In this document: in pieces, positions 25,729 to 35,479 of the stretch
Numbering within the stretch: position 1 is the stretch's first letter
How the letters are laid out: the number at the start of each line of letters is the position of its first letter
From: Streptomyces sp. NBC_01431
Lineage (GTDB): Bacteria > Actinomycetota > Actinomycetes > Streptomycetales > Streptomycetaceae
NCBI RefSeq assembly: GCF_036231355.1
Contig: NZ_CP109496.1
Coordinates: forward strand, 8,060,001-8,124,000
DNA: 64,000 nt
Reading direction: 5' to 3'
Position numbers and translations under genes: made by a program
Notes under the pieces: generated by a model
What the model was told of the DNA's origin: nothing
What the model saw: only the letters and a program-made list of their open reading frames with translations
The model's database searches: none

Positions 25729-25976
25729 TCATCTCCTCGGTAGGCGTGGAGTGGGGATGCCTAGGGCAACGGGCGGTCGCTGGGTGCGCCGTTGTGTTTC
25801 GTCGCGCTTGGAGCGGAGGAAGGTGAGGGTGAGGTCGATGCCTTCGATCTCGCCGATCCAGCCCTCAGTTTCGGCGCGCGCTCGACGGTCGAGGAGGTCA
25901 GCTTCCAGTTCCGCGAGGCGGGGCAGCATCTTGGGACTGACGTGCAGCATGGGGCAGCGGACGCAGGCTTCTCTGA
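25729..25976 (-). pseudogene. integrase/recombinase C-terminal tail remnant
   Basis: The frame reads REACVRCPMLHVSPKMLPRL and GWIGEIEGIDLTLTFLRSKR. A Cys-x2-Cys zinc-like pair and the following helix are what I recall from the C-terminal tails of Streptomyces tyrosine integrases. It starts abruptly at about 25976. With the integrase piece at 21792 and the TnpC-like piece at 22699 it may come from one dismembered Tn554-type unit. Confidence 0.45.
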
Positions 25977-25999
25977 ACTATTGAGGTTGATGCCCGAGA

Positions 26000-26416
26000 G
26001 TGGATCTAGGCAGCATGAATCGATGCGCCGTGATGGCGTTCGGTCCGCCAGAGGATCTGGCTGCATCCGATGGGGGGATTGTGGAAGATCCAGAGTTCGA
26101 CGTGCGGTTGACCTCAAGCGGGAGCAAGGGACTCAACCTTGTGCTGGCAGTTCGGTCAGTGACGGGGCTGAGCGCGTGGCGAAGCAAGCAGCTGCTTGAA
26201 GCCGCCCCGACGACGGTTGTGGACCGGACATGGTTCGCGGCCGCAGCGGCCGCGTCGAGGCGCCTCAACGCTGCTGGCGCGCGAGCTGACTTGGTCTGCC
26301 GGTGGTGTGAGCGGGTGATGTCTCCGGAGGACTGTCCGGTGGACCCGGGGCCGTGCTCATCGCCCTTCCTGTCCCCGACGGGCTGCCCCGCGAGCCGCTC
26401 GCCCTCGAGGACCTGA
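26000..26416 (+). CDS. bL12-like domain protein with a C-terminal cysteine cluster
   Basis: A 138-residue frame from GTG 26000. Residues 33-72 (FDVRLTSSGSKGLNLVLAVR...SKQLLEAAPTTV) resemble the C-terminal domain of ribosomal protein bL12, in the position used for translation-factor binding. A helical stretch follows, then Cys100, Cys103, Cys112 and Cys119, which could bind zinc. The bL12 N-terminal dimerisation domain is absent. Such stand-alone bL12-CTD proteins occur in Streptomyces with no known role. The last 15-20 residues may be read-through. Confidence 0.5.
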   Translation: MDLGSMNRCAVMAFGPPEDLAASDGGIVEDPEFDVRLTSSGSKGLNLVLAVRSVTGLSAWRSKQLLEAAPTTVVDRTWFAAAAAASRRLNAAGARADLVCRWCERVMSPEDCPVDPGPCSSPFLSPTGCPASRSPSRT

Positions 26417-26815
26417 TCCGTGAGCAGGTCCGCGCCTGGCGGGTGCGGGGATTGAAAGACCACAGCGTCGTCTTCGACCACATCGACCAGTACGGCGAGA
26501 CGTCGGCCAGGAGACTGTTCAGCCACCAGCTGGTCGACGAAGCGCGGCGCCTGGCAGGCGCGCACCGCTTGGTCCTCGGGCACCACCTGGGGGCGAGCGT
26601 GAGCGGCGGCGAGGTGTCCAGGGTCGACTTGGCCCGGGTCGCGCTGCGGACCGCGATGAGACCGACGTCGTCCCGGACGATGCGCCGGCTCCGATCGAGC
26701 AAGCCCGCGCACAGCGCCGCCGTCAGACCGCGGCGACCGAGGCCGCCACCCTGCGCAGGGCTCGCGAGGAGAAGGCCGGCCTTCAGGTGCAGCCGAGGCA
26801 ACTGGACCGGACAGC
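26353..26815 (+). CDS. hypothetical coding region, probably frameshifted
   Basis: From GTG 26353 about 95 codons have good actinobacterial codon use (VFDHIDQYGETSARRLFSHQ, LVLGHHLG). After about 26640 coding quality moves to another frame, which ends with a basic helical tail (ARAQRRRQTAATEAATLRRA) at TGA 26813-26815. Read together they would be one protein of about 150 residues with a frameshift. Family not recognised. Confidence 0.35.
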
Positions 26816-26985
26816 ATGACTGGCTGGGCACTTCTGGCCAGTGCAGGTCGACCGAATCCGATCACCCCGCTAGGTTCCTCAACGGAGGTTCGACACGTGA
26901 GGTTACGAGAAGCGATCGGATGGATGCTGATACCGGCGTCCTTGCCCGGGTGTCCCGACTTGGCGGGCATCGTTAGGCAGCACAT

Positions 26986-27409
26986 CGCGACCGTCCGGGA
27001 CGGAGCGGCCGTGGCGCGCGAGGGCCTCATCGGCGTCTCCAACGCCACCGTCGATGGACCGGGCAGGCTGCCCGCCGACCTGATCTATCCCGGCTCAAGC
27101 CTCGCCGAGCAACTCCAGGAAGCGCTCCCCGAAACGCGCGTCGTCAAGACACTCAACACCATGCTCTTCCCGGTGATGACCGCCCCGGCCATGCTTGCCC
27201 AGGCGCCCAATGCCTTCCTCTCCGGCGAGGACCCGGGGGCCAAGCAGACCGTCCGTGAACTGCTCACCGACCTCGGCTGACGCGAAGAATGGATCACCGA
27301 CCTCGGCGGAATCCGGACCGCCCGCGCCACGGAGGCCGCGATCCTGTTCGTACCGCACGTCATCCGCTCCAGCGGATTCACGCCCTTCGCGATATCGATC
27401 GCCCGCTGA
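26986..27409 (+). pseudogene. F420-dependent NADP oxidoreductase fragment with internal stop
   Basis: LIGVSNATVDGPGRLPADLI, SLAEQLQEALPETRVVKTLN and SGEDPGAKQTVRELL match the middle of NADPH:F420/NADP oxidoreductases. An in-frame TGA at 27278-27280 replaces the expected Trp. Reading continues with ITDLGGIRTARATE to a second TGA at 27407-27409. The N-terminal Rossmann loop is also missing, so this is a real pseudogene. Confidence 0.7.
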
Positions 27410-27689
27410 CCCGCACGCGCGGCGCACCGCTCACGGCGGCCTGACTGCGAAGGTCCACGTCGCCGACGACCACCCTGGGCGAACGGGCCCAGGACTCCAG
27501 AGGGCCGCCGGTCGGGAAAGTTGAACTCGTGAGCCCGCCCCAGCGACGCACAACGGGGTATCGATCGGGCCGCCGACCGCGTTCGGGCTGATCCGTGCGG
27601 CCCCTCCCGCGCACCTCGTACGGACCTTCGGCTGTCTGCGCGTGGCGTGGCACACTGGCGGCTTGGGCGGTGGTGAACGGGGGCGTCGG

Positions 27690-28409
27690 GTGGGTCTGGT
27701 GATCGAGAGTCGGCCGTCGGAGTTGCCGTACATCGAGAGGGTGTGGCGCAGCCGCAGCAGTGGAGTTGGCCGGATGACGTCGGTCGCGGCGTCGCACTGG
27801 GAGCTCGTCTTCTGGGAGCACGAGGGCCAGGTGCAGGCGGCCGTGCTGGGCCCGGAGCCCAGGGCCTGTCCGGCTCCCGTTCCCAAAGACGCCACGTTCT
27901 TCGGCATCAGCTTCGCTCTCGGTACCTCGATGCCGCACGTGCCGATCAGCCAACTGGTGGGGAGCAGTGCGGAGATACCCGACGTGACGCGGCACTCCGT
28001 GTGGTTGAAGGGTTCCGCCTGGCACGTGCCCGACTACGACAACGCGGAGGCGTTCGTACGGCGCATGGTGCGTGAGGGCATCGTGGACTGCGACCCGATC
28101 GTGCCCGCGGTGCTCGGCAGCGCGGCCCCCAATGTCTCCGAGCGGACCCTCCAGCGGCGTTTCCTCGCGGCAACGGGCCTCACGCAGGGAGCCGTCCGGC
28201 AGATCCACCGGGCCCGCGAGGCGGCGGTACTGCTCCAGGAGGGGGCGCCCGCGCAAGACGTCGTGCACCGGCTGGGCTACTTCGACCAGCCGCACCTGGC
28301 GCGGTCCTTGACCCGGTTCATCGGCCGGACCGCCACTCAGCTGAGCGCCCCGGACGGCGCGGAGCCACTGTCGCTTCTGTACAAGCCCTCCTCCCCGCTG
28401 CCCGCATAG
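27690..28409 (+). CDS. AraC-family transcriptional regulator
   Basis: From GTG 27690 the protein has 239 residues. The N-terminal part (ESRPSELPYIERVWRSRS) is typical of a Streptomyces AraC group that controls small reductases. The C-terminal AraC helix-turn-helix has TLQRRFLAATGLTQGAVRQI and YFDQPHLARSLTRF. An upstream start at 27642 would add 16 residues of poor quality. It is followed after 95 bp by a DHFR-like reductase gene, its probable target. Confidence 0.85.
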   Translation: MGLVIESRPSELPYIERVWRSRSSGVGRMTSVAASHWELVFWEHEGQVQAAVLGPEPRACPAPVPKDATFFGISFALGTSMPHVPISQLVGSSAEIPDVTRHSVWLKGSAWHVPDYDNAEAFVRRMVREGIVDCDPIVPAVLGSAAPNVSERTLQRRFLAATGLTQGAVRQIHRAREAAVLLQEGAPAQDVVHRLGYFDQPHLARSLTRFIGRTATQLSAPDGAEPLSLLYKPSSPLPA

Positions 28410-28504
28410 TCTTCCTGACGTAGCCGACGGGGGTCGGCCCGCTCAGGCCGGACCGCTAGTGAGCCGGGACCGGGCAGAGGCCCCGAACACATCACGGAGG
28501 AATC

Positions 28505-29059
28505 ATGCGCAAGGTCGTTTCGGGTCTGTTCGTCTCGCTCGACGGTGTCGCCCAGTCGCCGAACGAGTGGCAGTTCGCTTTCGACGAGGAGATGGGCGCG
28601 GCGCTGGGAAAGACGCTGGAGACGGCGGACACGATTCTGCTGGGCCGGGTGACCTTCACCGAATGGGCGGGGTACTGGCCGACGGTGACCGACGGCGAGG
28701 ACGCGGGCTTCGCCAAGTGGATCAACGACTCGCCCAAGTACGTCGTCTCCTCCACGCTGGACAGCGTGGACGACTGGGTGAACAGCACGCTCATCAATGG
28801 CGATCTGACGGCCGCCATCGAAGAGCTCAAGGCGGGGGAGGGGAAGGACATCACCGTCGCGGGCAGCCCGACCCTGGTGCGCTCGCTTCTGGAGCAGGAC
28901 CTGCTGGACGAACTGGTGCTGCTGATCCACCCGGTGGTGGCCGGCGAGGGCCGTAAAAAGCTGTTCGCCGACGACGCCACCCTGAAGAAGCTGGAGCTGG
29001 TCAGCGCTCAGCCGACCAGCAGCGGAGTGATTATCGCGACCTACCGTCCGACGCGCTGA
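28505..29059 (+). CDS. dihydrofolate reductase family protein (RibD-C domain)
   Basis: A 184-residue RibD C-terminal/DHFR-fold protein. RKVVSGLFVSLDGVAQSPNEW at the N-terminus, LLGRVTFTEWAGYWP and the NADPH-binding GSPTLVRSLLEQDLLDELVL (near residues 120-140) are family marks. GGAGGAATC precedes the ATG. It is a predicted NADPH-dependent reductase of unknown substrate, paired with the upstream AraC regulator. Confidence 0.9.
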   Translation: MRKVVSGLFVSLDGVAQSPNEWQFAFDEEMGAALGKTLETADTILLGRVTFTEWAGYWPTVTDGEDAGFAKWINDSPKYVVSSTLDSVDDWVNSTLINGDLTAAIEELKAGEGKDITVAGSPTLVRSLLEQDLLDELVLLIHPVVAGEGRKKLFADDATLKKLELVSAQPTSSGVIIATYRPTR

Positions 29060-29242
29060 CCACTGCGTCAAAGCGGGCCGGGTACATGGACGGGCAGCGG
29101 ATCGAGCCGCCTGTCCATGTCGAGGCGGACCGGGCCTGACTCCGCCGTCGCGGCACGTCATGACCTCCGACGAGGACCCAGCCAGCCGGGCCGGGTGAGA
29201 GTCAGACGGGTTGGGTGTGGAGTCAGACGGCCGGGTGTGGAG

Positions 29243-30406
29243 TCAGACGCGAATGCCCAGCCGCGACCGCCTCGACATCTGTTCCGCGGCGAGCAGATAG
29301 GCGACGGGAGATTGCGTTCTGTGTAGCTGGCGGGCTTTCAGACGGCCCGCGATATACGGAACGACACTGAGCGCGACGGCCCCGGCTCCCATGGCTGGGT
29401 GGCCGCCTGAGACAGCCAAGGTGCCCAGGACGGTGCCGGAGACGGCCCCGAGGTCCACCTTCAACCCCAACGTGCCCACCGTCGACTCGACACCGAACGC
29501 GCGCAGCGCACGGCGTAGTTCGTCCAGTCGCGGTTTGGTGGTCCGCTCGTGGAGCGCCTGCAGATGGGCTTGGGCTCTCGGAGTTCTCGACAGCGGCGAT
29601 CTGTTCGAGCTCGGCTGCCAGCGAGCCGATGTGTGTGTGAAAGGCCGCGAGCTCGGACGCGTACCTCTGCCGGAAGCTCAGCAGCCGTACCACGGGCACG
29701 CTCGCGATCCTCTCGGGTCGGATCACCGCGCGGAGCGAGAGCTGGGCGTATGCGGCCCGGGTGTCCTGGAGGGCCGGGGTCACAGGGAGATCGATCAGAT
29801 CGGCGAGGCGGTCAAGAGCGCCCACCGCGTGGTGCATCCCCGGGTCGTCGGTCACGGGCGACAGTGTGTTGTGACGGGCGACGGTGTCCGCCAGAGCGGT
29901 GAGGCAAACGGTGCCCAGCCTGGGGTGGAGGCCGACCCAGGGATCATGCTCGTCGACTTGGACGGCCAGGCCCGCCTCGATCAATTGGTGCCGCAGTGCG
30001 AACGACATCTTGGTGCCGGTTCCGCCGCAGTAGATCCACAGCAGCGCCGGATGATGCCATGCCCGGGCTCTCTCAGACGTTGGCTGGGCGGCGGGGTGAA
30101 GTCCTCAGCGACACAGAGCGTGGGATCCGCTGTCCGTAAGCGCAGGACGTTCAGCTCCCGGGCCAGGTCCTCGTACCCCAGGATCTCGAAGGAGGCATCA
30201 GCCACGGTCTCCAGATCGCGCCTGCTCGGAGTGATCTCCCGCAGCAGATCACTCTCCCCACGGATCTCGCGAACCACCTCGCTGTCGCGATCATCGACGG
30301 TGCGAGGACGGAGCCTGACGACCCTCTCCCATGACAGCAGCGCCAACGTGAGCCAGTCGGTGTCCTGGAAATGCATCCACGGGTAGTACAGAGCGATCGA
30401 TGCCAT
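29243..30406 (-). pseudogene. DUF6236-like protein, two frameshifts
   Basis: Three minus-strand frames join end to end. 30406 onward gives MASIALYYPWMHFQDTDWL; near 30045 the frame changes and reads HPALLWIYCGGTGTKMSFAL; near 29570 it changes again and reads LQALHERTTKPRLDELRRAL to GIRV at 29243. Together they make about 385 residues resembling DUF6236 proteins, often found near defence or mobile genes. Each break needs one base, so it is a recent pseudogene or a sequencing problem. Confidence 0.6.
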
Positions 30407-31064
30407 TACCCCTCCGGCTGCCGGCTGCTCCCTTCGTCTTCCTGTGCCCAGTCTGGCTCACGTATACGGCGTAAGGGCCGGTCACCAGCCTTTCGCGAGA
30501 ACACACCGGGCCAACTGCGACAGACCATCAGGCCACCGTTCGAATCGTTGTGAGGAAGCGTCAGAAAAGCGACGCACAGAATGGTGTCGTGGAAAACACC
30601 GAGACAAGTCCGTCGGTGTGGGCATGAAGGGGGCGGCAGGGGCCAGATCCCGGTGTGGCTGAGCACCTGTCGTTGGGCTGTCCGGCAGGGCAGGCGTTCC
30701 GCGGGCGGGGTCGTCACAGGGCGCGCCGAGGCTTTCGACGAGATCGCCGAGTGGTGTGACGGGTGCGGGGATGCCGCTGATCGCCGCGGCCGATGCGATG
30801 GAAGGACCGCTGGTGCCGCTCCAGAGGGGATGAGCTGGTCGCCCGGTCTCCGTCTGCGGCACACGTGTCCGTGAACTGTCCTGCCGGGAGGCGGCCTTGG
30901 CCCCCGTTGCGCCCGCCGAGGGTGAGCGACGTCGAAGCACGTTTTCGGGATGCCCAGTCGGAGCCCCTGCTGGGCGGGTGGGCAAAGCGGTTCGGCGGTG
31001 TCGGGCCTCCTGCGGTAACGGAGCGAGGGGCCCAGGCATCACTCCCACCAAGCCAGGCAGCCCC
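30407..31064. other. no gene recognised
   Basis: About 650 bp upstream of the SGNH remnant. Several long overlapping frames exist on both strands but none has family similarity or a clean start. It probably contains the lost 5' part of the SGNH gene region and intergenic DNA. Confidence 0.4.
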
Positions 31065-31723
31065 GCGACGTGCGGGCGCTCCGCCCGCAACTACGCCAGC
31101 AAGGTCGCGGACCGCTTCGGCCTCGCGCTGACCGACGTCACCTGCAGCGGCGCCACCACCGCGAACATCCTTACCACCGGCCAGCACGGCAAGCCTCCGC
31201 AGATCTCGGCGCTCACCGCCGACACCCGCCTGGTCACCGTCACTGTCGGCGGCAATGACGTGGATTACCTGGGCAGCCTGTCTGTCTACTCCTGCCAGAA
31301 CACCCACCGTCCTCACTGTGGCACCGTCGACCAGCGCGCCATCGACGCGGCGCTCAGCACCGTGCACACCAAGATCGGCGACGTGGTCGCGGCGGTACAC
31401 CGGCACGCACCGAAGGCGCAGGTGCTCCTGGTCGAATACCTCACGGTCCTGCCGGCCAGTGACGGCTGCTCCGGAGTGCCGCTGACCACGGCACAGGCCG
31501 GATTCGAGCGGAAGGTCGCCGCGCGCCTGCTGTCAGCCACCCAGCAGGCGGCCGCCGACCAACAGGCCACCGTGGTCGACGCGGCCGGCGCCAGCGCCAA
31601 CCACAACGCCTGCTCGTCCACCCCATGGGTGGGGAAGTACGACGTCCCCTCCGCACGCCCTACCACCCGAAACCGCAGGGCATGGCGGCCGTGGCCGACC
31701 TGATCTCCGCCCGACTGGGCTGA
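31065..31723 (+). pseudogene. SGNH/GDSL-type secreted lipase remnant
   Basis: RSARNYASKVADRFGLALTD, TCSGATTANI, LVTVTVGGNDVDY (block III GxND) and, after a frameshift near 31650, YHPKPQGMAAVADLISARLG with the catalytic His block DxxH-like end. The first catalytic block (GDSxxxG) and signal peptide are missing. Paired Cys and the overall order match Streptomyces SGNH lipases. 5'-truncated and frameshifted. Confidence 0.75.
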
Positions 31724-32310
31724 GCTCTCGCCGGTACGAGCATGCCGGCATCCGCGCGGAACGGGAACACCGTCCGCTCCGGGTTGGTCGCCGTCGCACC
31801 GGTTCCCGGTTCGCTGTCTGCTGCACGGGCGTCGGCACGGACCTGGTCGAGCAGCCCGCCGCACCGAGAGCCGCCAGATCGGCATCTTCGCCGCCTGCGC
31901 CACCACACGCGGCCACACCCTGGTCGGCCACTCCCCGCCAGTGCCTCGAACCTCCGCTCTCAGGGAGCCGGTGCAGGGCCCTTTACATGGTGACCACGTG
32001 CTTCTCGACGAGCGACGTGAGATGAGGCACGGTGCGGCCCTGGGTCAGCGAACACTCCTGTTGGGGCACAACTACCGCTGGAGAAAGGTCAGACGGCCGC
32101 CATTGAGCATGGTCAGATGCCGAGGTGAAAGAGCGGGCCCCGCGGATGGTCTGCGTCGGCCTGGAGTCGAGGGCTCACATGCCGTGGTGCTGATCACCGA
32201 TGAGGGCTGTCGGTTCGGTGTCGGTGGATTGTCGGTGGAATTTGACACCTTTCCAGAGGACCGGCCGGGTACCCACTCGGCCATACGTCCGCCTTGAAAG
32301 GGTGATCTTC
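31724..32310. other. intergenic or decayed DNA
   Basis: No supported gene. A plus-strand stretch near 31840-31920 (RTESRQIGIFAACATTRGHT) looks protein-like but is too short to name. The last 100 bases should contain the promoter of the following monooxygenase; no palindrome stands out. Confidence 0.4.
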
Positions 32311-33831
32311 GTGCATGACGTAGTGATCGTGGGCGCCGGCCCGGTCGGCCTGTTCCTCGCGTGCGAGCTCGGCCTCGCCGACTGTTCCGTCTTGGTACTT
32401 GAGCAGGAGCCGCAACTGCGCTCCCCGTGGAGGGCACTCCCGCTCGGGCTGCGGGGCTTGTCTCCCGCGTCGGTCGAGACGTTCTACCGCCGAGGGATGC
32501 TGCAAGACCTGCTGAAGGCGTCGGGCATCGACAACTATCCCTGGGCAGACCCCGATGCGGATGAGGCGGCACCTCCTGCTCAGGCGGGTCACTTCGCCGG
32601 CATGGTGCTCGATCCGGCGAACATCGACGTTGCCGCCCTGCCCTTGCGGCTTCCCAGCCCAGCGATGGAAGGAGTGATGACCAGCCTCGAAGCCATCGAG
32701 AGCGTGCTGGCCGAGCGGGCGACCAAGCTCGGTGTGGAGATCAGGCGCGGCGTCAGGATCTCAGCCGTCACTCAGAACGACGAGAACGTGGTCGCACACG
32801 CCGACCAGGACGAGTACGCGGCGCGTTGGCTCATCGGTTGCGACGGTGGACGCAGTGCGGTGCGCGGGCTGGCGGGCTTCGAATTCGTCGGTACCGAGCC
32901 GCAGTTCACCGGCTACACCATGCTCGCCACCGTCGCCGATCCCGAGAAGCTGCGCCCCGGGTTCAACCCGACACCGACGGGCATGTACCTGCAAACACCT
33001 GTGCCAGGACACATCGGCGTGATGGAGTTCGACGAGGGCGCCTTCGACCGTTCGCAGCCGCCGAGTCGCGAACACCTCCAGGCGGTTCTGCGGCGCGTGT
33101 CCGGCACCGACGTGACGCTGAGCGAGGTCCACCTAGCCTCCAGCTACACCGACCGGGCCAAGCAGACGACGACCTACCGGCGCGGACGCGTCCTGCTCGC
33201 CGGCGACGCCGCCCACATCCACTCGCCCCTCGGCGGCCAGGGACTCAACACCGGCATCGGCGACGCCCTGAACCTGGGTTGGAAGCTCGCGGCGACCGTG
33301 CACGGGTACGCACCGGACGGGCTGCTCGACACCTACACCCGCGAACGCCATCCGATCGGCGCATGGGTGCTCGACTGGACGCGCGCCCAGGTAGCGACCA
33401 TGAAGCCGGACCCACACAGCCAGGCGGTTCAGACACTGATCCGCGACCTGATCGGGACCCGCGACGGAACAACCTACGTGTTCGAGAAAATGTCCGGCTC
33501 GTCGGTTCGCTACGACCTCGGCAGCGAGCAGCCGCTGGTCGGCCGCAACACCCCGGACCTTCGTCTTGAGGACGGGACCCGCCTCGGCGACCTGATGCCG
33601 GAAGGACAAGGCGTTGTTCTCGACTTCACCTCCGACCGCCGCCTGCACGATGCGGTGAAGGGCTGGGACAAGCGGGTCCGCTACGTCGCCGGGCCGGCCC
33701 GCACGGACCTCGGACTCGACGCCGTACTGGTCCGGCCTGACGGCATCGTCGCCTGGGCAGGCGAACGCGACTTTGATCGAGCAGGGTTCGACCAGGCCAC
33801 CGGCTTCTGGTTCGGCAGCCCGGTGGCCTGA
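32311..33831 (+). CDS. FAD-dependent aromatic monooxygenase
   Basis: A 506-residue class A flavin hydroxylase: GAGPVG near residue 9, CDGGRSAVRG, and GDAAHIHSPLGGQGLNTGIG with the following LNLGWKLA helix. A C-terminal thioredoxin-like domain (ARTDLGLDAVLVRPDGIVAW) is present. GTG 32311 is preferred because AAAGGGTG lies seven bases upstream; GTG 32302 is the alternative. It resembles the enzyme at 11653 and Rox in architecture but lacks an adjacent regulator. The intact IS3 element lies 72 bp downstream. Confidence 0.88.
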   Translation: MHDVVIVGAGPVGLFLACELGLADCSVLVLEQEPQLRSPWRALPLGLRGLSPASVETFYRRGMLQDLLKASGIDNYPWADPDADEAAPPAQAGHFAGMVLDPANIDVAALPLRLPSPAMEGVMTSLEAIESVLAERATKLGVEIRRGVRISAVTQNDENVVAHADQDEYAARWLIGCDGGRSAVRGLAGFEFVGTEPQFTGYTMLATVADPEKLRPGFNPTPTGMYLQTPVPGHIGVMEFDEGAFDRSQPPSREHLQAVLRRVSGTDVTLSEVHLASSYTDRAKQTTTYRRGRVLLAGDAAHIHSPLGGQGLNTGIGDALNLGWKLAATVHGYAPDGLLDTYTRERHPIGAWVLDWTRAQVATMKPDPHSQAVQTLIRDLIGTRDGTTYVFEKMSGSSVRYDLGSEQPLVGRNTPDLRLEDGTRLGDLMPEGQGVVLDFTSDRRLHDAVKGWDKRVRYVAGPARTDLGLDAVLVRPDGIVAWAGERDFDRAGFDQATGFWFGSPVA

Positions 33832-33927
33832 GCAGTGACCTCGCCTCCTATTCGGTCCTGTGGGCGCTGCGGGGGCAATGAGAAGCACGCTGCTGCTGGG
33901 CCTTGACCCCGCGTCCTGGACACGGGC

Positions 33928-34827
33928 TTATGCGGCTTCGGTCAGCGTAGTTGATGTTGTTGCGGTGGCTGTCTCGTAGGCGATGGGGCTGCGGTGTCCG
34001 AGGCGGGAGTGTCGCCGTCGGGTGTTGTATCGGTGGAGCCAGCGGAATGCGTCGAGACGAGCCTCGCGCTCGCTTGGCCAGCTCTTTCGACCTTTCAACG
34101 TCTCCCTTTTGAAGGTCGCGTTGAAGCTCTCAGCGGCGGCGTTGTCCGCCGAGCTGCCCACGGCGCTCATGCTCTGGAGCACGCCCGCGCGGTGGCAGGC
34201 GTCGGCGAAGGCCCTGCTCGTGTATTGAGCTCCGTGATCGGTGTGCATGATGGCGCCTTTGAGGCTGCCCCGGGTCCGCTCGGCAGCGGCCAGGGCGTCG
34301 ATGACCAGCTCGGTGCGCATGTGGTCGGCGAGTGCCCAGCCCGCCAGACGCCGTGACGCGAGATCGATCACGGTCGCGAGATAGCAGAACTTCCCGCCGC
34401 CGACGCTCAAGTACGTGATGTCGCCGACGTACTTGGTGTTCACCTCGGTCGCGGTGAAGTCGCGGCCGATCCGGTCCGGGGCCTTCGCGGCGGCCGGGTC
34501 CGGGACCGTGGTGCGGTGGCGGCGGCGAATGCGGACGCCGGCCAGGTCGATCGTGCGCATGACGCGGGCGATGCGCTTGTGGTTGACCCGCTCGCCGTCC
34601 TCACGGAGTTCGGCGGTGATCCTCGGGACGCCGTAGGTGCCGTCCGATTCCCGGTGCACGGCGCGTATCCTCGCGGCGAGCTTCGCGTCGGCCGCCTGGC
34701 GGTTGGCTCGGTCCGGGGCGGTCTTGCGCCAGTAGTAGAAGCTCGAGCGGGCGATGCCCAAGACGGTGCACAGCCGCTTCACGCCGTGCCGGCGCTGGTG
34801 ATCTTCAACGAACTGGAAGCGGTTCAC
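33928..34827 (-). CDS. IS3-family transposase OrfB (DDE)
   Basis: A 299-residue rve-type integrase domain protein. An N-terminal HTH_21 region (VEDHQRRHGVKRLCTVLGIA) is followed by the DDE core: YVGDITYLSVGGG with the first Asp, MHTDHGAQYTS with the second, and NAAAESFNATFKRE with the Glu. It is full length and apparently active. GTG 34825-34827 overlaps the orfA stop; IS3 elements often make an OrfAB fusion by frameshifting here. Confidence 0.92.
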   Translation of the reverse strand: MNRFQFVEDHQRRHGVKRLCTVLGIARSSFYYWRKTAPDRANRQAADAKLAARIRAVHRESDGTYGVPRITAELREDGERVNHKRIARVMRTIDLAGVRIRRRHRTTVPDPAAAKAPDRIGRDFTATEVNTKYVGDITYLSVGGGKFCYLATVIDLASRRLAGWALADHMRTELVIDALAAAERTRGSLKGAIMHTDHGAQYTSRAFADACHRAGVLQSMSAVGSSADNAAAESFNATFKRETLKGRKSWPSEREARLDAFRWLHRYNTRRRHSRLGHRSPIAYETATATTSTTLTEAA

Positions 34828-35120
34828 CAGCGCGTCTCCGTCGCGAAATACCGGGCCGCCTTGCGCAGGATGTCCCGCTCTTCTTCGAGTTCACGGACCC
34901 GCTTACGCAAGGCGGTCACCTCCGCCGAGTCCGAGGCCGGCACGGCCGTCCGGGGCGCCGAGTGCGAGCCCGGACGCCGTCCGTCGGCGGCCCGTATCCA
35001 GTTGCGCAGCGTCTCGGTGCTGACCCCCAGATCGGCGGCGACCGACTTGATCGTCGCTCCCGGCCGTGAGCGGTACAGCGCGACCGCGTCCGCCTTGAAC
35101 TCCGGCGGATAGTGCTTCAT
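34824..35120 (-). CDS. IS3-family transposase OrfA (HTH_Tnp_1)
   Basis: A 98-residue helix-turn-helix protein (MKHYPPEFKADAVALYRSRP; VAADLGVSTETLRNWI) followed by a leucine-zipper-like coiled coil (VTALRKRVRELEEERDILRK). It binds the IS ends and dimerises. The long upstream extension of this frame is outside the element's known start and is rejected. Confidence 0.92.
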   Translation of the reverse strand: MKHYPPEFKADAVALYRSRPGATIKSVAADLGVSTETLRNWIRAADGRRPGSHSAPRTAVPASDSAEVTALRKRVRELEEERDILRKAARYFATETRW

Positions 35121-35188
35121 CCCCACAGGGACTCCGTTCTCCCAGATCCTCAAGATCCAGTGTCTACGGTGTCCAGGACGCGGGGGCA

Positions 35189-35479
35189 GGGCCCGCTTTT
35201 GACGCAGCTCTGGTCGCCCTCGCGGCCGATCCGCCGGGAGCAAGGCCCCAAAAGCCAGCCTCGCCGTCCTCAGGGCAGCCTGGACGTCTGTCGCATCTTC
35301 AATAAAGCTTGGTTTTGAAGATCGCCCTGCGGAGCCGTCCAAACCTCGCAGGGCTGTGGCCTTCAGAGCTTCACGACGCCGAATCTTCAGCGGTTTCCGG
35401 CGTAGTGGCCTGCGGCGGTCCGGTGAAGGCCCTTCACTTGGGCTGGGAGGCTCCCGACGCGAATACGAAGCCCACGTCT
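35189..35479. other. unassigned DNA between IS3 and intron RT scrap
   Basis: No frame is recognised. It may hold decayed group II intron RNA domain sequence or the lost N-terminal part of the intron-encoded protein, but no structured domain V-like hairpin was identified. Confidence 0.35.

Larger units (their letters stand above)
33904..35188 (-). mobile_element. complete IS3-family insertion sequence
   Basis: The element is 1,285 bp. Its ends are TGACCCCGCGTCCTGGACAC at 33904-33923 and the complement of TGCCCCCGCGTCCTGGACAC at 35169-35188, one mismatch in 20, with the TG...CA termini typical of IS3. It carries orfA and orfB overlapping by GTGA. No convincing 3-4 bp target duplication is visible, so a rearrangement may have occurred on one side. 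Confidence 0.85.

Noticed and set aside
33901..35191. 3-4 bp target-site duplication for the IS3 element
   Set aside because: The bases flanking the inverted repeats (CCT on the left, GGG on the right) do not match, so no duplication is claimed.
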